Of a stretch of 64,000 nt of DNA, positions 10,381-23,419 are shown in pieces. The number at the start of each line of letters is the position of its first letter. The stretch's first letter is position 1. The stretch is from NCBI GenBank assembly GCA_012845835.1, contig JABAKD010000026.1:7396493-7460492 (forward strand). The letters are read 5' to 3'. This DNA comes from Undaria pinnatifida (Eukaryota; Sar; Phaeophyceae; Laminariales; Alariaceae). Position numbers and translations under genes: made by a program. Under the pieces are notes generated by a model that made no database searches, was not told the DNA's origin, and saw only the letters and a program-made list of their open reading frames with translations.

Positions 10381-13300
10381 GTACAGTACTCACGTTTTAT
10401 GGCTCTGCATGTAGATCTTGTTTGAAGTTCTTCCGGGGGACTATTATACTACTATTACTATTACTATCACTGAGCCATCCCACGATAGGGTTGCAGCAGA
10501 AAGTCCCTGAGTTCCTCACATGAGGAACTCAATATCTCACCGCAAAAAAGACTTCGAAGGCATTCGTTCGCACAACCGGACCAAGCTTCTATGCCTTAGT
10601 CCAAAAAAATAATGTACTTGTGAAATTACTTTATTGACTGGCAGTTCCTCACATGAGAAACTCAATCGCCCAGGGACGTTTTGTCGCAGAAGTTGCAACC
10701 CCTACCGTGGGACGACTCCACTATTACTATTAATACTGAGTATTATATTAGTAGAGACGTCAGCCGAAGAGGGTCGGGAAATTCGATCCCTTGTGTTCTG
10801 ATTTGCCCTAAGGGGCATCGCCGGTTAACTACATCGAGAAGAGGTTATCGACCCCGATGCGAGGAACTCTCCTCTAGCAATAGCTTCGCAAGGGGGTGAA
10901 AAAGGGGGGAATATTTTCCAGTAGAGAGCTTTAGCCGTGCAACCGCGCAAAGAACGAAATTCCAACATGTCGGCTTTCCTTGCCCTTGGTCTCGGCTAGC
11001 CAAACGAACCCGGATTACGGATTAGTGTAGTTCCCAAAGCGTCGCATGATATGCCGTGTCTTTTTTTTGCTGGCAACCCGAGCAATGATCAGGGTCCGCG
11101 GTAACTTGCGCGCCCACTTTCCGCCTCTGCGGGGTTTTGCTTTCGTGAGAGGCATGGCATGGCGGTTTGCTTGTGCGAGAGGCGTCGGCGTTTTGCTTGT
11201 GTGAGAGACACGGCGTTTTGCTTGTGCGAGAGGCACGGCGTTTCGCTTTTGCGAGAGGTTCGTTGTATAGGATTAGGCACCTGTTGTCTTCTACACCGTG
11301 CCGTGGTGGTCGCGGATGTAACTGTTACATGCGCCAATAGCTGATGCGCCCTTTTTTCTCGACGCCAGCTGTCGCCTCCTGCACCGTTCCGTGGTGGTGG
11401 TGGTCGCGGGTGTAACTGACACATGCGCCAACAGGTCAATACCGGGAGGCCCTTGTGGCCTGTCCTCGTAGCGCCCTGCTGGTGAAATTTTGTAGGATGC
11501 AAGATTGATAAGTCTCGACGGAAAAGCCGAAATTTTGACGATCGGTAACGTGGGAGGTGACGGCTTCCCCTGCATGCCGCGGGCCCGTGGTCTCCTCGAA
11601 CGCTACTTACTAATGGTGTTATGTTTTTGTTATCCTCGGCGGACTGGTAAACATGAAATTGGAAACTTTTTTCGAAGTGAACCCATGTTGTGGGTGGCAA
11701 ATAACTTGGAATTAGTGCGAGATCATTTTTGCAGCTCTGAACGGATTAAGCTTCCCACAATGCCGCATACATCTGTGTCGTGTGTCCATTTAACTCGGGT
11801 GTCGAAATAACGGTGCTGCCGTACTGTAGCTCCGCGATGATATCGTTGTGTACGTACCCCTGTCCGTTTCCTGCTGGCGCTACACCTTTTCATTATTGTT
11901 CGTGTGTACGTACATGCCCTTGTGCGTTTCATGCTACGCTTTCTACTGACAGGCGCGAAAGGACACCGTGTTTCATTCTTCGTCACGACCATCGATGTCC
12001 GTCGCGGAGTTTGTGAACAGGGTCGCGCTCAACGTGGGCTGTCCGAACGTGTGCGTGATGCTAACCCTCGTGTGAGTAGCAACAAGAGGGGGGGGCGTTA
12101 CGCGGTCAGCCGGAACGTTAAACGCGTTGAGGCAGATGGGTTAAAGAAGAATGTTTGAGAAGGTTAAACACGAAGCGCTTGCTACGATATAGGTAGCACG
12201 TTTCGATTTTAAAGTTTATGAAATTCGGGACTCGTCAAGTCAATGTCTCTGGAATGTCGTTTTCATTTTGCTTCTTTTTTTTTCGTTTTTTACCTTAGGA
12301 CAAGAGGTTTTGTATCGAGCCGAGGTTTCTTTTTCTCTAGATCAGTTGTTGGGCGGGGTATAGAACTCCCCAAACCAAGAACCTCGCAAGGAAAAACAAT
12401 GGTTGGTGCTCCTCTGCCGTAGCCGTGTGTCAGCGGTGCAGTACTCTCTTTTTATCCGGACCGTTTTCGTCTGACGACGCTCCCCAACGAAAATTCTGCA
12501 CTACCCATTCATTACTCTGTGTTCGATGTGTGTGTATTCTATACCGGGAATATTTTGCCGTTACAGCAGGTGCCTACCGTATGGCGTATGTGTGTATTCT
12601 GTACCAGGTATAGTTCCCGTCACAGGTGCCTATCGTAAGAAAAAAAAAAACACACACACACACACACACACCACCTCGAACGATTTCCAAAGCGGATTTT
12701 GTCGACATCGGGGACAATGCGAACACTTTTCGGTGCGTCTGTTAACAGTAGGCATATCTTGACGAGATCTTCCTTCCCGAAGCTTACTTTTTTCGAAATG
12801 TGTTGTGCCCGCCCTGGTTTTGGAGGTTGTCGGTTCTGACGTTCGTCCCCGAGGGGTGTGCTATCTACCCGTTGTCCGAGAAAATTGTCTTGAGGGGTGT
12901 TCGGGTATATTTTCTTGCGTGTTATGCGGCCGACGGCATTAATTTGTACCGGTTTTAGGGTGGTTTTCTCGCAGTCGATTGGGTGGTATATCGTAGAGCT
13001 CCTAAAAAAAAACGAGGACCCTCAGCAAGCACGAGTCTGTTCTTGGTACCAAGTACGTATCAATGGCCCACGCTACATTGCTTGTGTGGTACCGGTAGGC
13101 GTCAGTTGCCGGCATCCATGCTGATCCACTTGTTGGTTTTGTGGTGGCCCCGTCGTTTGTTGGTGTGCGGCAGATACATGGATCGGCTCGCCCTTCCATC
13201 CTCGGAGCTGCACTTGTACGTCACCCCGCTGACAGCGCATAGACTGTTCGCGGCCAGCCTGATCATCGCCATCAAGTTCATCGCGGAGGAGCCGCCATCC

Positions 13301-15457
13301 GTTTTCGACGACAGGTATGTTAAATAGAACACATTTATCAAATGCGTCAATCATCGCAACCAGGCTCCTATCGGGAAGGTCGGCTATGAGAAGAACCCCC
13401 GCTGTCATACTCTTTTTTCCTTTTTTCGTCGAACTGCGTTGGTATTACGGTATCTTAGTCTTGGGAGGGAGAGAGAGGTTCCCCCTTGGCCAGACACATA
13501 TGTCGTAATCTCTTGCAATGTACCGTGTACCTCACCTACACTTTTACCCCCTCTCCTCCTAGCACGATACCGGTCGGGTTCCTCACCTTGTTCACTGTCC
13601 CACACTTATTAGACAAGCGTGGCGTTTACCCTAAGCGGTGCGGGCTGTTTCAGAAACTGCAAACACTGACGGTGTGCTCGTCGTGCTCGCGCGGACGTGT
13701 CCAGATTGTGTGGCGGTCCTGACGGGGCTCAGCAGCCCCCCTGGCGCCCTCCCCCCCCCCCCCCCCCCCACGGCCCCTCGCGCTGTGCGTCGTGACTGTA
13801 TTTGGTTGATTCTACGCAGTGTTACCGTAAGGTTCACCCGCTATTGAAATTGCGATTGCGGATCGCGATGCGAATTGTGTAAAGTGTAGTACTATTGCCT
13901 CGGCGTCGCAGATCTGCTTCATTCGCTTGACACGAGACCGCCCGACCTCGGGAATTAGTTCCGTCTCAGACGTTAACCCTCTTACAGCAGCGTCCACTGA
14001 ATACTTGAAAGCCGCGTCAACTATGACCAAGTCAAATTGACACAGAAAAATTGGACTTGCTACTATTTTTACTATTTTCACTGCGCAAAGCGCTGGCTAC
14101 TAAAAAGGCGTGTCTCTGAAAGTACGCTCCCAAGTTCATGTGGGGCCCAGTGTAAGGGCCCTACTCGTGATCTCTAACATTCCTACTTGTGTAGTCTAAT
14201 CTTCTGGCGCTTGAAAGGGGTAGCATTCCTCCCACCAGCCGCTGTGATGTGACGCACCTTTTTGTTTTTGTTTTTGTGTTTCCGTGCTGGGCAGGTTCTA
14301 CGAGAAGATGCACTCCATCACCGGTTTAGCAGCGGCTGAGTTGAAGCACTTGGAGCACCACATGCTGCAGGTAAGTCAGCCGTCAGCAGTTAGCCGTCGC
14401 TCGCTTCTCACGAACGAATGAGTCGTGCCCGGGAGGTACCAGTGTTTTCTCAGATACGGTGCCAATCTTTCTGAGGTTTTTGATATCCATTTGGAGCTCT
14501 ATGACCTCACCCATAAACCGACTCTAGAAAAATATGGTGCGCTCACCTCGACGAACAATCCGGTGAACTTCGAAGGCGTGGTACGACGAATAGCCACGAT
14601 TTGGACAAACTCACATTGGTGAGATAGCAAAGATATTGGTGTCGTGATATGTTAGTCTAATTACAGTCGTCTAATTAGCCTATAATAATTGAGGAGCCCG
14701 GTCAATCAGAAACATTTTGGCCAAAATGGTCTTCCTCTATCGTATCGCACTAGTGTACTATTAATAGTACTATTAATACTATTAGTAGTACTATTAATAG
14801 TACTTCTAATCGTAAGGGTGTGGCACGCCGCTTGCCGTGGCCGTGCTCTTCTCTGGCGTGATATCGCAGGCTTTTGCGAACGGCACTATTACATGGGTGT
14901 CATTCGAACAAGATTGTAAAATACATGTCTGTGGGTACCAGGTCTTATCCCCTAGATCGTACCGCCTCATTATCACCTATAATCCTTCAAGGCCATCCTG
15001 TACCTTCTCTGCTGGGGCACTCTGAGAAAGTTTCCTTGCCGACCTCCGAGAGTGTGGTAACGCCACACAACCCCACCTCGCAGCGTCTCCACGCGCAATC
15101 TGAGCAAAGAGACCTACCTGCTGCGGGAGTACCATCCCACACACCGGATCCGAAAGCTCCTACATCGAAAAAATAGCCGTAATGATGATGCAGCCCCTAG
15201 ACCACAGAGTGGGTTCGCCACGCCCGCCCCTAACCGCAACACGGCTAATGAAGCGCGGCCCTACGGGCGTGGCGCACCCCTCACCCCTTACCATGCCCGT
15301 GCTCTGTTGCTTGGCGTCGCAGGCTTTGGCAAAGGATGCGTTCGTGTCGGTGGGAGAGCTCAACCGTTACCTGGTTAACTTTTCGCCCAAGCACCACGAG
15401 CTGGTGCCGTACATCGACCAGCCATACTCGGGGCCGCCACCTTTTCCGTTCCAGTAG
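10198..15457 (+). CDS. P/U-type (PHO80-like) cyclin, five exons, complete
   Basis: Exons 10198-10380 (or -10368), 11953-12071, 13174-13314, 14295-14370 and 15323-15457 join in phase to 217 residues. The reading runs VALVLQKLANMNE, then VFHSSSRPSMSVAEFVNRV, CPNVCVMLTLV-YMDRLAL, LTAHRLFAASLIIAIKF, DDR-FYEKMHSITGLAAAELK and LEHHMLQ. This is the single cyclin box of the PHO80/P-type family (PF08613): the PS(I/M)S(V/I)xx(F/Y)(L/V)xRV start, a (V/I)Y(M/L)DRL helix, the HRL-x6-A-x-KF helix and the NL(E/L)-like LEHHxL helix. Such cyclins bind and activate a CDK, often linked to phosphate or nutrient signalling; the partner here is unknown. The C-terminal tail after FSPKHH is short and ends PPPFPFQ. 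Introns are about 0.9-1.6 kb. Confidence 0.87.
10470..10640. repeat. Half copy of the 57-kb TIR element, with a short palindrome
   Basis: GAGCCATCCCACGATAGGGT, GCAGCAGA, GAAGGCATTCG, CGGACCAA and TTCTATGC occur in the same order as in 57290-57460. A perfect inverted repeat, GAGTTCCTC and GAGGAACTC around ACAT, lies at 10509-10530, and a one-mismatch version near 10646. It sits in intron 1 of the cyclin gene. Confidence 0.55.
11953..12071 (+). CDS. Cyclin exon 2
   Basis: Acceptor ctactgacag|GCG, donor CTCGT|gtgagt. It reads ARKDTVFHSSSRPSMSV, AEFVNRVALNVG and CPNVCVMLTLV, the segment that precedes YxDRL in P-type cyclins. The frame carries no ATG at its start and is recognised only through the family pattern and exact phase match to exon 3. 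Confidence 0.85.
12645..12672. repeat. CA dinucleotide microsatellite
   Basis: About 12 CA units follow an A-rich stretch in intron 2 of the cyclin gene. Confidence 0.9.
13174..13314 (+). CDS. Cyclin exon 3
   Basis: Acceptor gcggcag|A completes the Val codon begun in exon 2; donor AG|gtatgt. It encodes YMDRLALPSSELHLYV, then the central helices LTAHRLFAASLIIAIKF and EEPPSVFDD. Confidence 0.88.
14295..14370 (+). CDS. Cyclin exon 4
   Basis: Acceptor gctgggcag|G, donor CAG|gtaagt. It encodes FYEKMHSITGLAAAELKHLE then HHMLQ, the helix pair following the (N/F)xxYxxxGGI-like segment of P-type cyclins. Confidence 0.88.
15323..15457 (+). CDS. Cyclin exon 5 with stop
   Basis: Acceptor ggcgtcgcag|GCT, phase 0, ending at TAG 15455-15457. 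It encodes ALAKDAFVSVGELNRYLVNF, then a short tail ending PPPFPFQ. In related cyclins this position reads L..L.F.L.V....F..Y, so the exon fits as the last helix of the box. Confidence 0.85.
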   Translation, partial: ALAKDAFVSVGELNRYLVNFSPKHHELVPYIDQPYSGPPPFPFQ

Positions 15458-15710
15458 AGGAAACAATGGACACTTGTTTATTTGCAAGTACTGCAGGGTG
15501 CCCGATTTAACCGAGAGCTGCATTTTGGGGGACAAACGGCTTGGAAGTTGTGTCAGATACTTATGCCGGTTCTAAAAGGATTGAGAAGACAAACGGGCTG
15601 AACTCCTTTGGGACTTGAGACGCCAAAATTGACGAAATAAACTGCCGATTACAGCATCGACCACGTGAAGCAACCCGGGCTGCTGGTGCACTATTAGTAA
15701 GATATGTGTT

Positions 15711-15843
15711 CGAACAGCAACGCAGGAAGCTGTGCGGCAGCAACAAGCCTGAGGCCTGACGATACTAGGATTGCCCTAAGAAACGCAGGAAGCTGTGCGG
15801 CAGCAACAAGCCTGAGGCATGACAATACTAGGATTGCCCTAAG
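15711..15843. repeat. Two tandem 66-bp units
   Basis: AACGCAGGAAGCTGTGCGGC through GATTGCCCTAAG is repeated with only a few differences, starting near 15719 and 15781. Confidence 0.9.
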
Positions 15844-15865
15844 CTTAGTAGACGCTCGATTAGAT

Positions 15866-15940
15866 AGTTTTTTTTTTTTCTTTCCTCCGGCGGATGGGGA
15901 AAAATATAGCTTGAGCTCACCACACTTCCGCGTATAGATA
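15866..15940. repeat. Dispersed repeat fragment, paired with 63430-63506
   Basis: Both copies contain a T run, TCCTCCGGCGGA, GGGGAAAAAT or GGAGAAAAAT, and AGCTTGAGCTCACCACACTT. They have the same orientation. Confidence 0.75.
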
Positions 15941-16739
15941 GCTCTCGTCTTTTTTGGGTCTGTATGAATGGCTCCCTAGAGGTGCAGTCGGCTTGTCACG
16001 CCTTGTCACGCCTTTACCAAAACCTACCAGGTATATGATAGCCAATCTTTCTGAAATGAGAGCGGCACGGGGATACGAGCGGTCACACGGGTCTGTTCCG
16101 AGGGACTCTTAAATCCGGTGCCCCTTTGTATGTCGCGGTAATCGTATCCATTGTGCTGGGATTAATAGGTGGGATGCTAAGGGCGACCAAGTCGGATGGG
16201 AGTGATGCAATAGATATAGATTTGGTATGGGTTTACAATATAGACGTAATAATTACCTGGTATAGCCGTTGATCTATCATAGATAGTGCTGTAATATCTT
16301 GCTGTGCTGAAGAACTTGCCAAGGGCGTTGACTTGCTGCACCGCCACGGGTATATAATGCTTTTCGCTAAAAAAGCTTTTCGCGTCGGCACATCTAGCGA
16401 ACACCAACAGGGAGTGCCGTCCCTTGAAACGGGGGAGTATTTCGACAGGTACCAGCATTGCCGGTAATGCTGGGGAAACAGTGACGGTATGACCGGCTAT
16501 GAGCACTGGTATAATTGTAGCATTGCTGGTAGTGCGGGGGTATTACCGGTAATAGCCAGAGCACCACCGGCTATGCGTCTGTCGTTGGCCCACGTAGAGA
16601 AGCCCACCTCAACGTTGCCGTGTTGTGACCCTTGATGGCCATGGCCACGTGCTGGCCATAGGTGTGCAGCACACGAAGCTGAACGTTCTGAAATGTTTCC
16701 AACATCGTTAAGGGACGGTATCTTATTTATCGATGGATA

Positions 16740-17385
16740 AACTATATGCAATGCCAACCGTTTCAGTGTGTGAAGCGGCCGCGATTTTTACCGAGCGTTT
16801 CCGGTACTCCTTCGAACGCGGGAAGCAGCTCGTGCCTATTCCTTTGCCTTTCGCCTTGTTTTTTTTTCTGTTTACAGAAATGCAGTACGAGTGCCCGTTG
16901 GCGGTGTCGGCGCGTTTGCCAACAATAACCAACGCCAGCCGTTTCAGTGCGTGAAGCGGCCACAATTTTTAGCGGGCGTCTCCCGTACACCTTCGAAGGC
17001 AATTCGTGCCTAGTCCTCTGCCTTTCGCCTCTTGTTTTCCGTTTGCAGAAATGCAGTACGAGTGCCCGTTGGCGGTGTCGGCGCGTTTGCCAGCCATAAC
17101 CAACGCCAGCCGTTTCAGTGCGTGAAGCGGCCACAATTTTTAGCGGGCGTCTCCCGTACACCTTCGAAGGCGTCTCCCGTACTCCTTCGAAGGCAGTTCG
17201 TGCCTATTCCTCTGCCTTTCGCCTTTTTTTTTCTTCTTTTTACAGAAATGCAGTACGAATGCCCGTTGGCGGTGTCAGCGCGTTTGCCAGCCACAACCAA
17301 CGCCAGCCGTTTCAGTGCGTGAAGCGGCCGCGATGTAAAACGGGCGTCTCCCGTACTCCTTCGAAGGCACCCGTTGGCGCTTTCG
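16740..17385. repeat. Satellite-like block, four diverged units of about 170-200 bp
   Basis: CGTTTCAGTG(C/T)GTGAAGCGG recurs near 16758, 16938, 17110 and 17311, each followed by an AGCGGGCGTCTCCCGTAC-like segment and CAGAAATGCAGTACGA. Both strands stay open for long stretches, which produces spurious open frames. Confidence 0.85.
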
Positions 17386-18159
17386 GCGCGTTTGCCAACC
17401 TTGATAAACCTACAGGGGGATGACGTTCCATGATACTGTATGTGAAAGGACCGTACAGTTGGGGGCCCTCAGCAGAGCTGGTGAGTGCCAGCCAAAACAA
17501 ACAGCACTGCAGCGGCAACAGGCACTACTACTCCGCACACTGCTACAAGAGGTTATTCCCAATCTGTCTCTGCCCCAAGCGATCTTACCGGCACTACTAC
17601 GGCAACCGGCAGCACTGAGGGACCCCCAACGAACGGAAGAGTTTGGTAGACTAGAGAGTCAGCGAGAAAGTGATCGTTATGCTAGGCAGATAGATGGCGG
17701 CCACAGACGGCGCAACAGGACAGAGATAGGATAAGCGAACAGTTTTCATGTCAGTATATGGAAAAAGCGTATTGAGCACCCAAATGTTGGAGGTGTCTCT
17801 ACTAGGAGTAGGAATGAACGCTGCTCCGTCTCGAAAGGGATGCGTGGTCAATGGTCAATTGACTGAGGCAAGCAACAAATGAGTACGCCCCCCCCTGCCC
17901 CCCCGCCCAACGAACGGCAGCAGACGCTTGCTACGATAGAGACCACACATTTGGACCCGAGTATATATTTATAGCTGACAAACGAGGAACCGCCCATAGT
18001 CCTTGGAATATGGTTTTGGTTTTGCAAGCTATTTCTGACATACCCAGGCCGTGGAATTTTTCATCGGATTGCAAGTTCAATTTTCCCTAAAGACCCAGGC
18101 TGCGGTGGGGAGAGGTCACTTTAAGGGATTTGTTTTTACTCGCTCGGGAGTCGTTCTAC

Positions 18160-18420
18160 GGTAACCCCGCCAACTTTTTTTCAAACGAAATCGGCGGTTT
18201 TGAAACCAGCTTCCGGTCGTATCTCCTGAAAAACGGTGCCCTTGCCCCCCCGACGTCGTCGTTTGACCGTCCTTTGCAAACACGAAAAAATGTGAAGGTT
18301 GTATTTTTCATGGCATCCTTCCTCGTGTCGAGCAGCCATGATTCATTTGAAACGTTCTCGTTGAGGAAAATCGCTGGTGTTTGGGCGGGCTATCGTAGAA
18401 TCAGTCACGGAGTCACTAGT
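18160..18420. repeat. Dispersed repeat, copy 1 (second at 61345-61650)
   Basis: AAACCAGCTTCCGGTCGTA, TCCTTCCTCGTGTCGAGCAG, AAAATCGCTGGTGTTTGG and GGGCTATCGTAGAATCA occur in the same order in 61370-61645. The plus-strand frame 18130-18510 is therefore a repeat, not a gene. Confidence 0.8.
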
Positions 18421-20599
18421 GACCCTCCTATTCTTGTGCGGCCTCAGCTCTGGTGCTGTTTAAAGTTTGCGATGTGCACATCTGCAATGAATAGTATGGC
18501 CACGCTGTGACAAAAAAAAACGCCTGGAGGAGCGTGTTGGCCCGGTAGGTTCAGAGTCACTCGTAGGAGTGGCCCGAAGCCGGCAGTGAAAAAAAGGGTA
18601 TCCCTCTTGCCGTAGTCTTGGTCGAAAGTCAGATTTTGGATGAGGTGCACTGTGCACCCACTGTGCACCCACTGTGCACCCACTGTGCACCATAGAGGTC
18701 CCCAAGTGAACACATGAGGAAAAATTAGGTCAAGCTCTTCGGTAGCACGGGTCACAGCACATGCATGCATGGGTGAACTGTGGCAGCACCCCCTCCTCGG
18801 GCGCAGGAGGAATGGATATGCACTGCTGCTGCGCCTGGCAGAATGCGGAGTGTCATGATAGGTACAAGTGTTACACACGAGGAAAGTTGCACTCCCAAGC
18901 TGATGCCAAAAAATGTAGAAGTTCCTCGTCCGACCGCCCACCCTCAAGATCTGTGCACAGAAAAACAGTTCGTACGCGCTGGGGAGCAGCACGGCAATAA
19001 CACCGTTGCTGGCGTGCACTACGAGTATATTAGACTACTATACAACAGTGAATAATGTAGAACGTCATACTTTAGACCAATAAAAAAGGCGCTCTACATA
19101 TAACACCAAAGCACGATAAGAGGGGGGGGGTGCAGGTAGTAGCTCAGTTTGTGCTCGCCATCAAGAAACGCCTACTTCTTTGGTTGAGCACTTGAGGCTG
19201 AAACCCAATGATGTACTACTATTATCACACCAACCCCGAGCATGTAGATATCGTGGATGATAGGTTATCTGTTGACTATTGACTGATTCTTCGGTGGGGG
19301 GAGCACTTTTGGGGGCATCCTATTGCAGCGGCTTCAGGCTTGTCAAGCTAATGTCTCTCCTCCTGTTTATTTGCAAGTCGTAAGCGTTCTTTATGCTTGA
19401 CGCGTGCTACGATAGAGGCGTTACTTTTTTTCGTCTAAAACGGTTTTTGAATCACTGGGCTCCTTAATTAACCCAAAATCTTCGGGAAAAAACAATAATA
19501 GGCCACTTGTTTTGCATGATTCTTGTCGTGTACCTAGGCCAAGATGGGATTTTTCGTCCGTTAGCGGTTTTATTTTTCTCCAAATCAGCTTTTGGGAGAG
19601 GCCTTAAGCTCCCAAAATCGAGGACCCTCGGAAAAAACAACAATGGCTGGTGCATCCCTCTATCATCGTGGCACGCGTCGTTTTTTTGTTTCGCGACAGC
19701 ACATTATTAACTGATACTGGTTTCGCCGGCCTTTCGAGCGAGGTGCAGGGCCGGTCGTGCTGCGAGTGGCTCGCCGTTCATCTCCCCCTTCCACTTTCGT
19801 TGGAGCAGCTGCACCTGCACCGTGCTGTCCATAGTGGCTGCATCAAAGCGAGGAAGCGTTTCTCGGCCAAAGGTGAAAAAAATGTTGAGCAGCAGTGCTT
19901 CTCCCATCTCCCACAATCATCTATCAACCCCGTGACGTTGGCGTTCGTATGACAGCAGAAGTATAATCTACTCTATCTACAGGGGGGAACAATGCAGGGG
20001 CGCTCTCGTTAAAGAGACAATAAACAGGGTGAAAGTCAAGCAGTTGAGCCAAAATTAGGTGTAGTACCTGTACCTACGTGCTGTGGGCAACATCCGGCAG
20101 AAACCAGGTCGTAGAAACAGGTAGTACGTACACGGGGTGTTCTGGGCCAATCGGAGTGCTCGTGGCGTGTGTTTTCTACTTTTTGCAAATAAAAAAATGA
20201 AAAACTTCAGCTGTGAGTACAGGAGGAGTGTATATTATAAAAATTAGGAGGAGTGTAGACTGTAGGTTTAGACTATACACCACTCTTGGTTTGTGTTTTT
20301 TCCCTGGCTGGGGGGAGTATTCCTCAGCTCCAGAGTGACTGGAGCCTGTCCTATGACCACGGACTTGATTATGCGAGTTAATGCGAGTCTCGAGAACACA
20401 ACAACAACAACAACTGCTGACTGTTAACAACAACAACAACAACAACACGACCGATTGATTGAATTGTTGAAACTCAAATTCTTGAATTCAGAGCGGACGG
20501 ACCTGTTTTTGGCTGAAAAATGACCAGATACACCTTTTTTTGACGCTTACAGTTCTGTGCATAAGCTTCATTACTTTTTTTTCAAGGTATCAATATATA

Positions 20600-20660
20600 T
20601 ACCAGGCCAATCACCATATCGTAAATGTACCCGTTCACATAAAATATGACTGTAGCACCG
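20600..20660 (+). promoter_or_regulatory. Possible histone H4 promoter elements (CCAAT and TATA-like)
   Basis: CCAAT at 20607-20611 is followed about 30 bp later by CATAAAATATG (20638-20648), roughly 140 bp before the H4 start codon. The order and spacing fit a core promoter, but this is pattern matching in AT-rich DNA. Confidence 0.25.
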
Positions 20661-20686
20661 CCCGGACATGGCAGGGAAAAAAGTAA

Positions 20687-21100
<414 letters not shown>

Positions 21101-21116
21101 GCTTGCCCTTCCTTCC

Positions 21117-21132
21117 TGACCATGCACGGTCA
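21117..21132 (+). terminator. Possible histone mRNA 3' hairpin
   Basis: TGACC and GGTCA form a 5-bp stem around a 6-nt loop starting 16 nt after the H4 stop. Position and size resemble the 3' palindromes of replication-dependent histone mRNAs, although the sequence is not the animal consensus. Confidence 0.35.
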
Positions 21133-23419
21133 TCGCATCGGGTGCTTCCTTCGCCTACTCGAGGTAGAGGCTCGCTCTCAAACCAACTGGTGTTTACTCA
21201 ACACCACCCATCTCCCACAAGAAAACTAAAGTTTCGGCTTCGCACACCCGCCTCCTCTGCGTGCGTTTTTCCCTTCGTGGAGAAGTTAGCTGCTGTGCAT
21301 ACTGGCATACCGCTGCGGTTCGCTCCACAGATCTCGTCACAACATTCGTCGCAAAATGTCGGAATGTCACTGCGTGGTCTTTGTCGCGGGACTGTGAGCT
21401 CATTCTCCGGAGATCTGGATAAGTATGTTTTGGAGGCATATTTGATGCGGGATTGATTGTTGACTACGTACCCGCGCAGATCGGCACGGCGCCACGCCCC
21501 TGAGTTACCCGCAGCCACGGTGCCAGGCAGGATAGAGGGGCCAAAGAGCCTGGATTGGATGGATGCACGCCCACGGAGTCGAGCTGCGTCAGCTTTGGTC
21601 CAGCATGCAAAGGCGATCTTTGAAAAACGCAACGAGGAGACAGCCTTGGTTGCTCCGATCAGCCCATCCCCTGCCCAGTTGATCCAAACGTGAGTGTTTG
21701 AGTTTGGTGTGTCTGTCTGTGTGATACAAACGTGCGTGTGTTCTTTGTATCCCATGGACATCCTCTACATCCAGTACCTGTGCCAATTCTTTACTTGAGA
21801 GACAAACAAGTTTGGTGGGCACAATTGTATAATACGTCCGTGCGCAGCGAGGTTTGGCCGTGGAATGCCTAATAACGTACTGGATACGACCTGTTGAATA
21901 CCAGTGCTATGTGCTGCTTGTGTCGTACCTGTGGTACAATAAATTGTGTACTACAGGAGGTACGAGTGTACGGGCGGTGTTACGATGTTGCGCATACGTG
22001 TAAGCCCTGAGCCCGAGCCCGTCGATCGTAGTCGTAGTCGTAGCACAAATTTATGTGCCAATCTACAGCAGTGAACTAAATATAATGCTGTAGAGTCTGT
22101 CCTGTACCTGGTACCTACCATGGAGCAAGGCAGAAGAAAAGCGGCCGGCCGATAGGATGCATGCTGAATGCTGATACATATGTGTGTCTGCTGACCGCAA
22201 TATAGGCTCTGGTCTTGGGCGTACTTTCCGTTTCTTCTGTGGTTGCCCAGGTATGCTGTTGTTTATCTAACTTTATCTTACCTCATTGCCATCATCCAGC
22301 CTGTGGCCAAGAAAAATGTGCGCTGCTGTGCACACAACGACGCCTGATGCCTGATTGAGTCTGATTAGTGTCGGATACTGGATACCGTATGCACTGAATG
22401 TCGAAGTATGATCTATCGAGCTTTGACATATCGCGTCGAACGCGTTTTGCCTGCCCGTGCTGCCCCTTCACGTGTATGATAGTGCTGACATTCTAAAATG
22501 AAAGACAAGTCTCGATGTATACAGCAGTACCGGTATACCAGATACCTGGTGTCGAAAATAAATATCATATCGTACCTACCGGTGTCGATGCAATTTTTTC
22601 GATTATCGGTATCGTATCATCATATCGTATGTGTCGCGTCGATTCTCATTCGATATCTATGATATCACTTTGAGAATGCCTAATGCATCACATTCTTGTA
22701 CGTGCCAGAATGCCATGCTGAATTGTGAAAGCCAGCGGAGCTGCCCAGGGAGAAAATGGGAATGTTTGGTATGTAAACGTGTGGCCGTTGTTATCCTAGT
22801 AAGGAAGAGGGAGCGTTACATAACTGCGGCAGCCCAGACCAATCACACCTGTGTTGCTTTGGCCAAAACAAAAATTGCGGTACAATCTACAGGGTTCCCC
22901 TTCGGAGGCGGTGTGACGCAAGGCTGATGATTTTCATCTACGATTATAATACTAATATGGTTCAGTGCAAAGAGCGTAGAACAAAAAGTGCGTGATGGAT
23001 AATGGAGTGTTGAGTGTGTTAGTGTTCATCGGCTTGAGGGATGGTTTCGGTTCATCAGTTATGAATGGCGATTTAGACGGTGGGGGCAGCAGCATCGGGT
23101 GTGGGTGCGAAAACACCGACAGCAGTTAGCAAACCAAAAATATCGAAATATATACATACCTGGTATGAAAAATGCCACTATGTCAACAGCAGCAGCAGTA
23201 CAATACACAAAACAACACGATGAGACAACACAAAACATGCAGGCAACACTAAAACTAAAATGTTCTTGGAGAATCCACAGAGGCCGCTATGCAAAAGCCA
23301 TGCAATGAAACCTATCGGACTCAGTATAGAAAACATGAAATTTCGTGTGGAATAAGAAAATCCTCGTACGGCTTACCCGAGCATACCATCCAACAAAGCA
23401 AACTTTTTAGAAACATGTA

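Noticed and set aside
18130..18510. Plus-strand frame of 126 codons
   Set aside because: It coincides with a dispersed repeat whose other copy (61345-61650) has stops.
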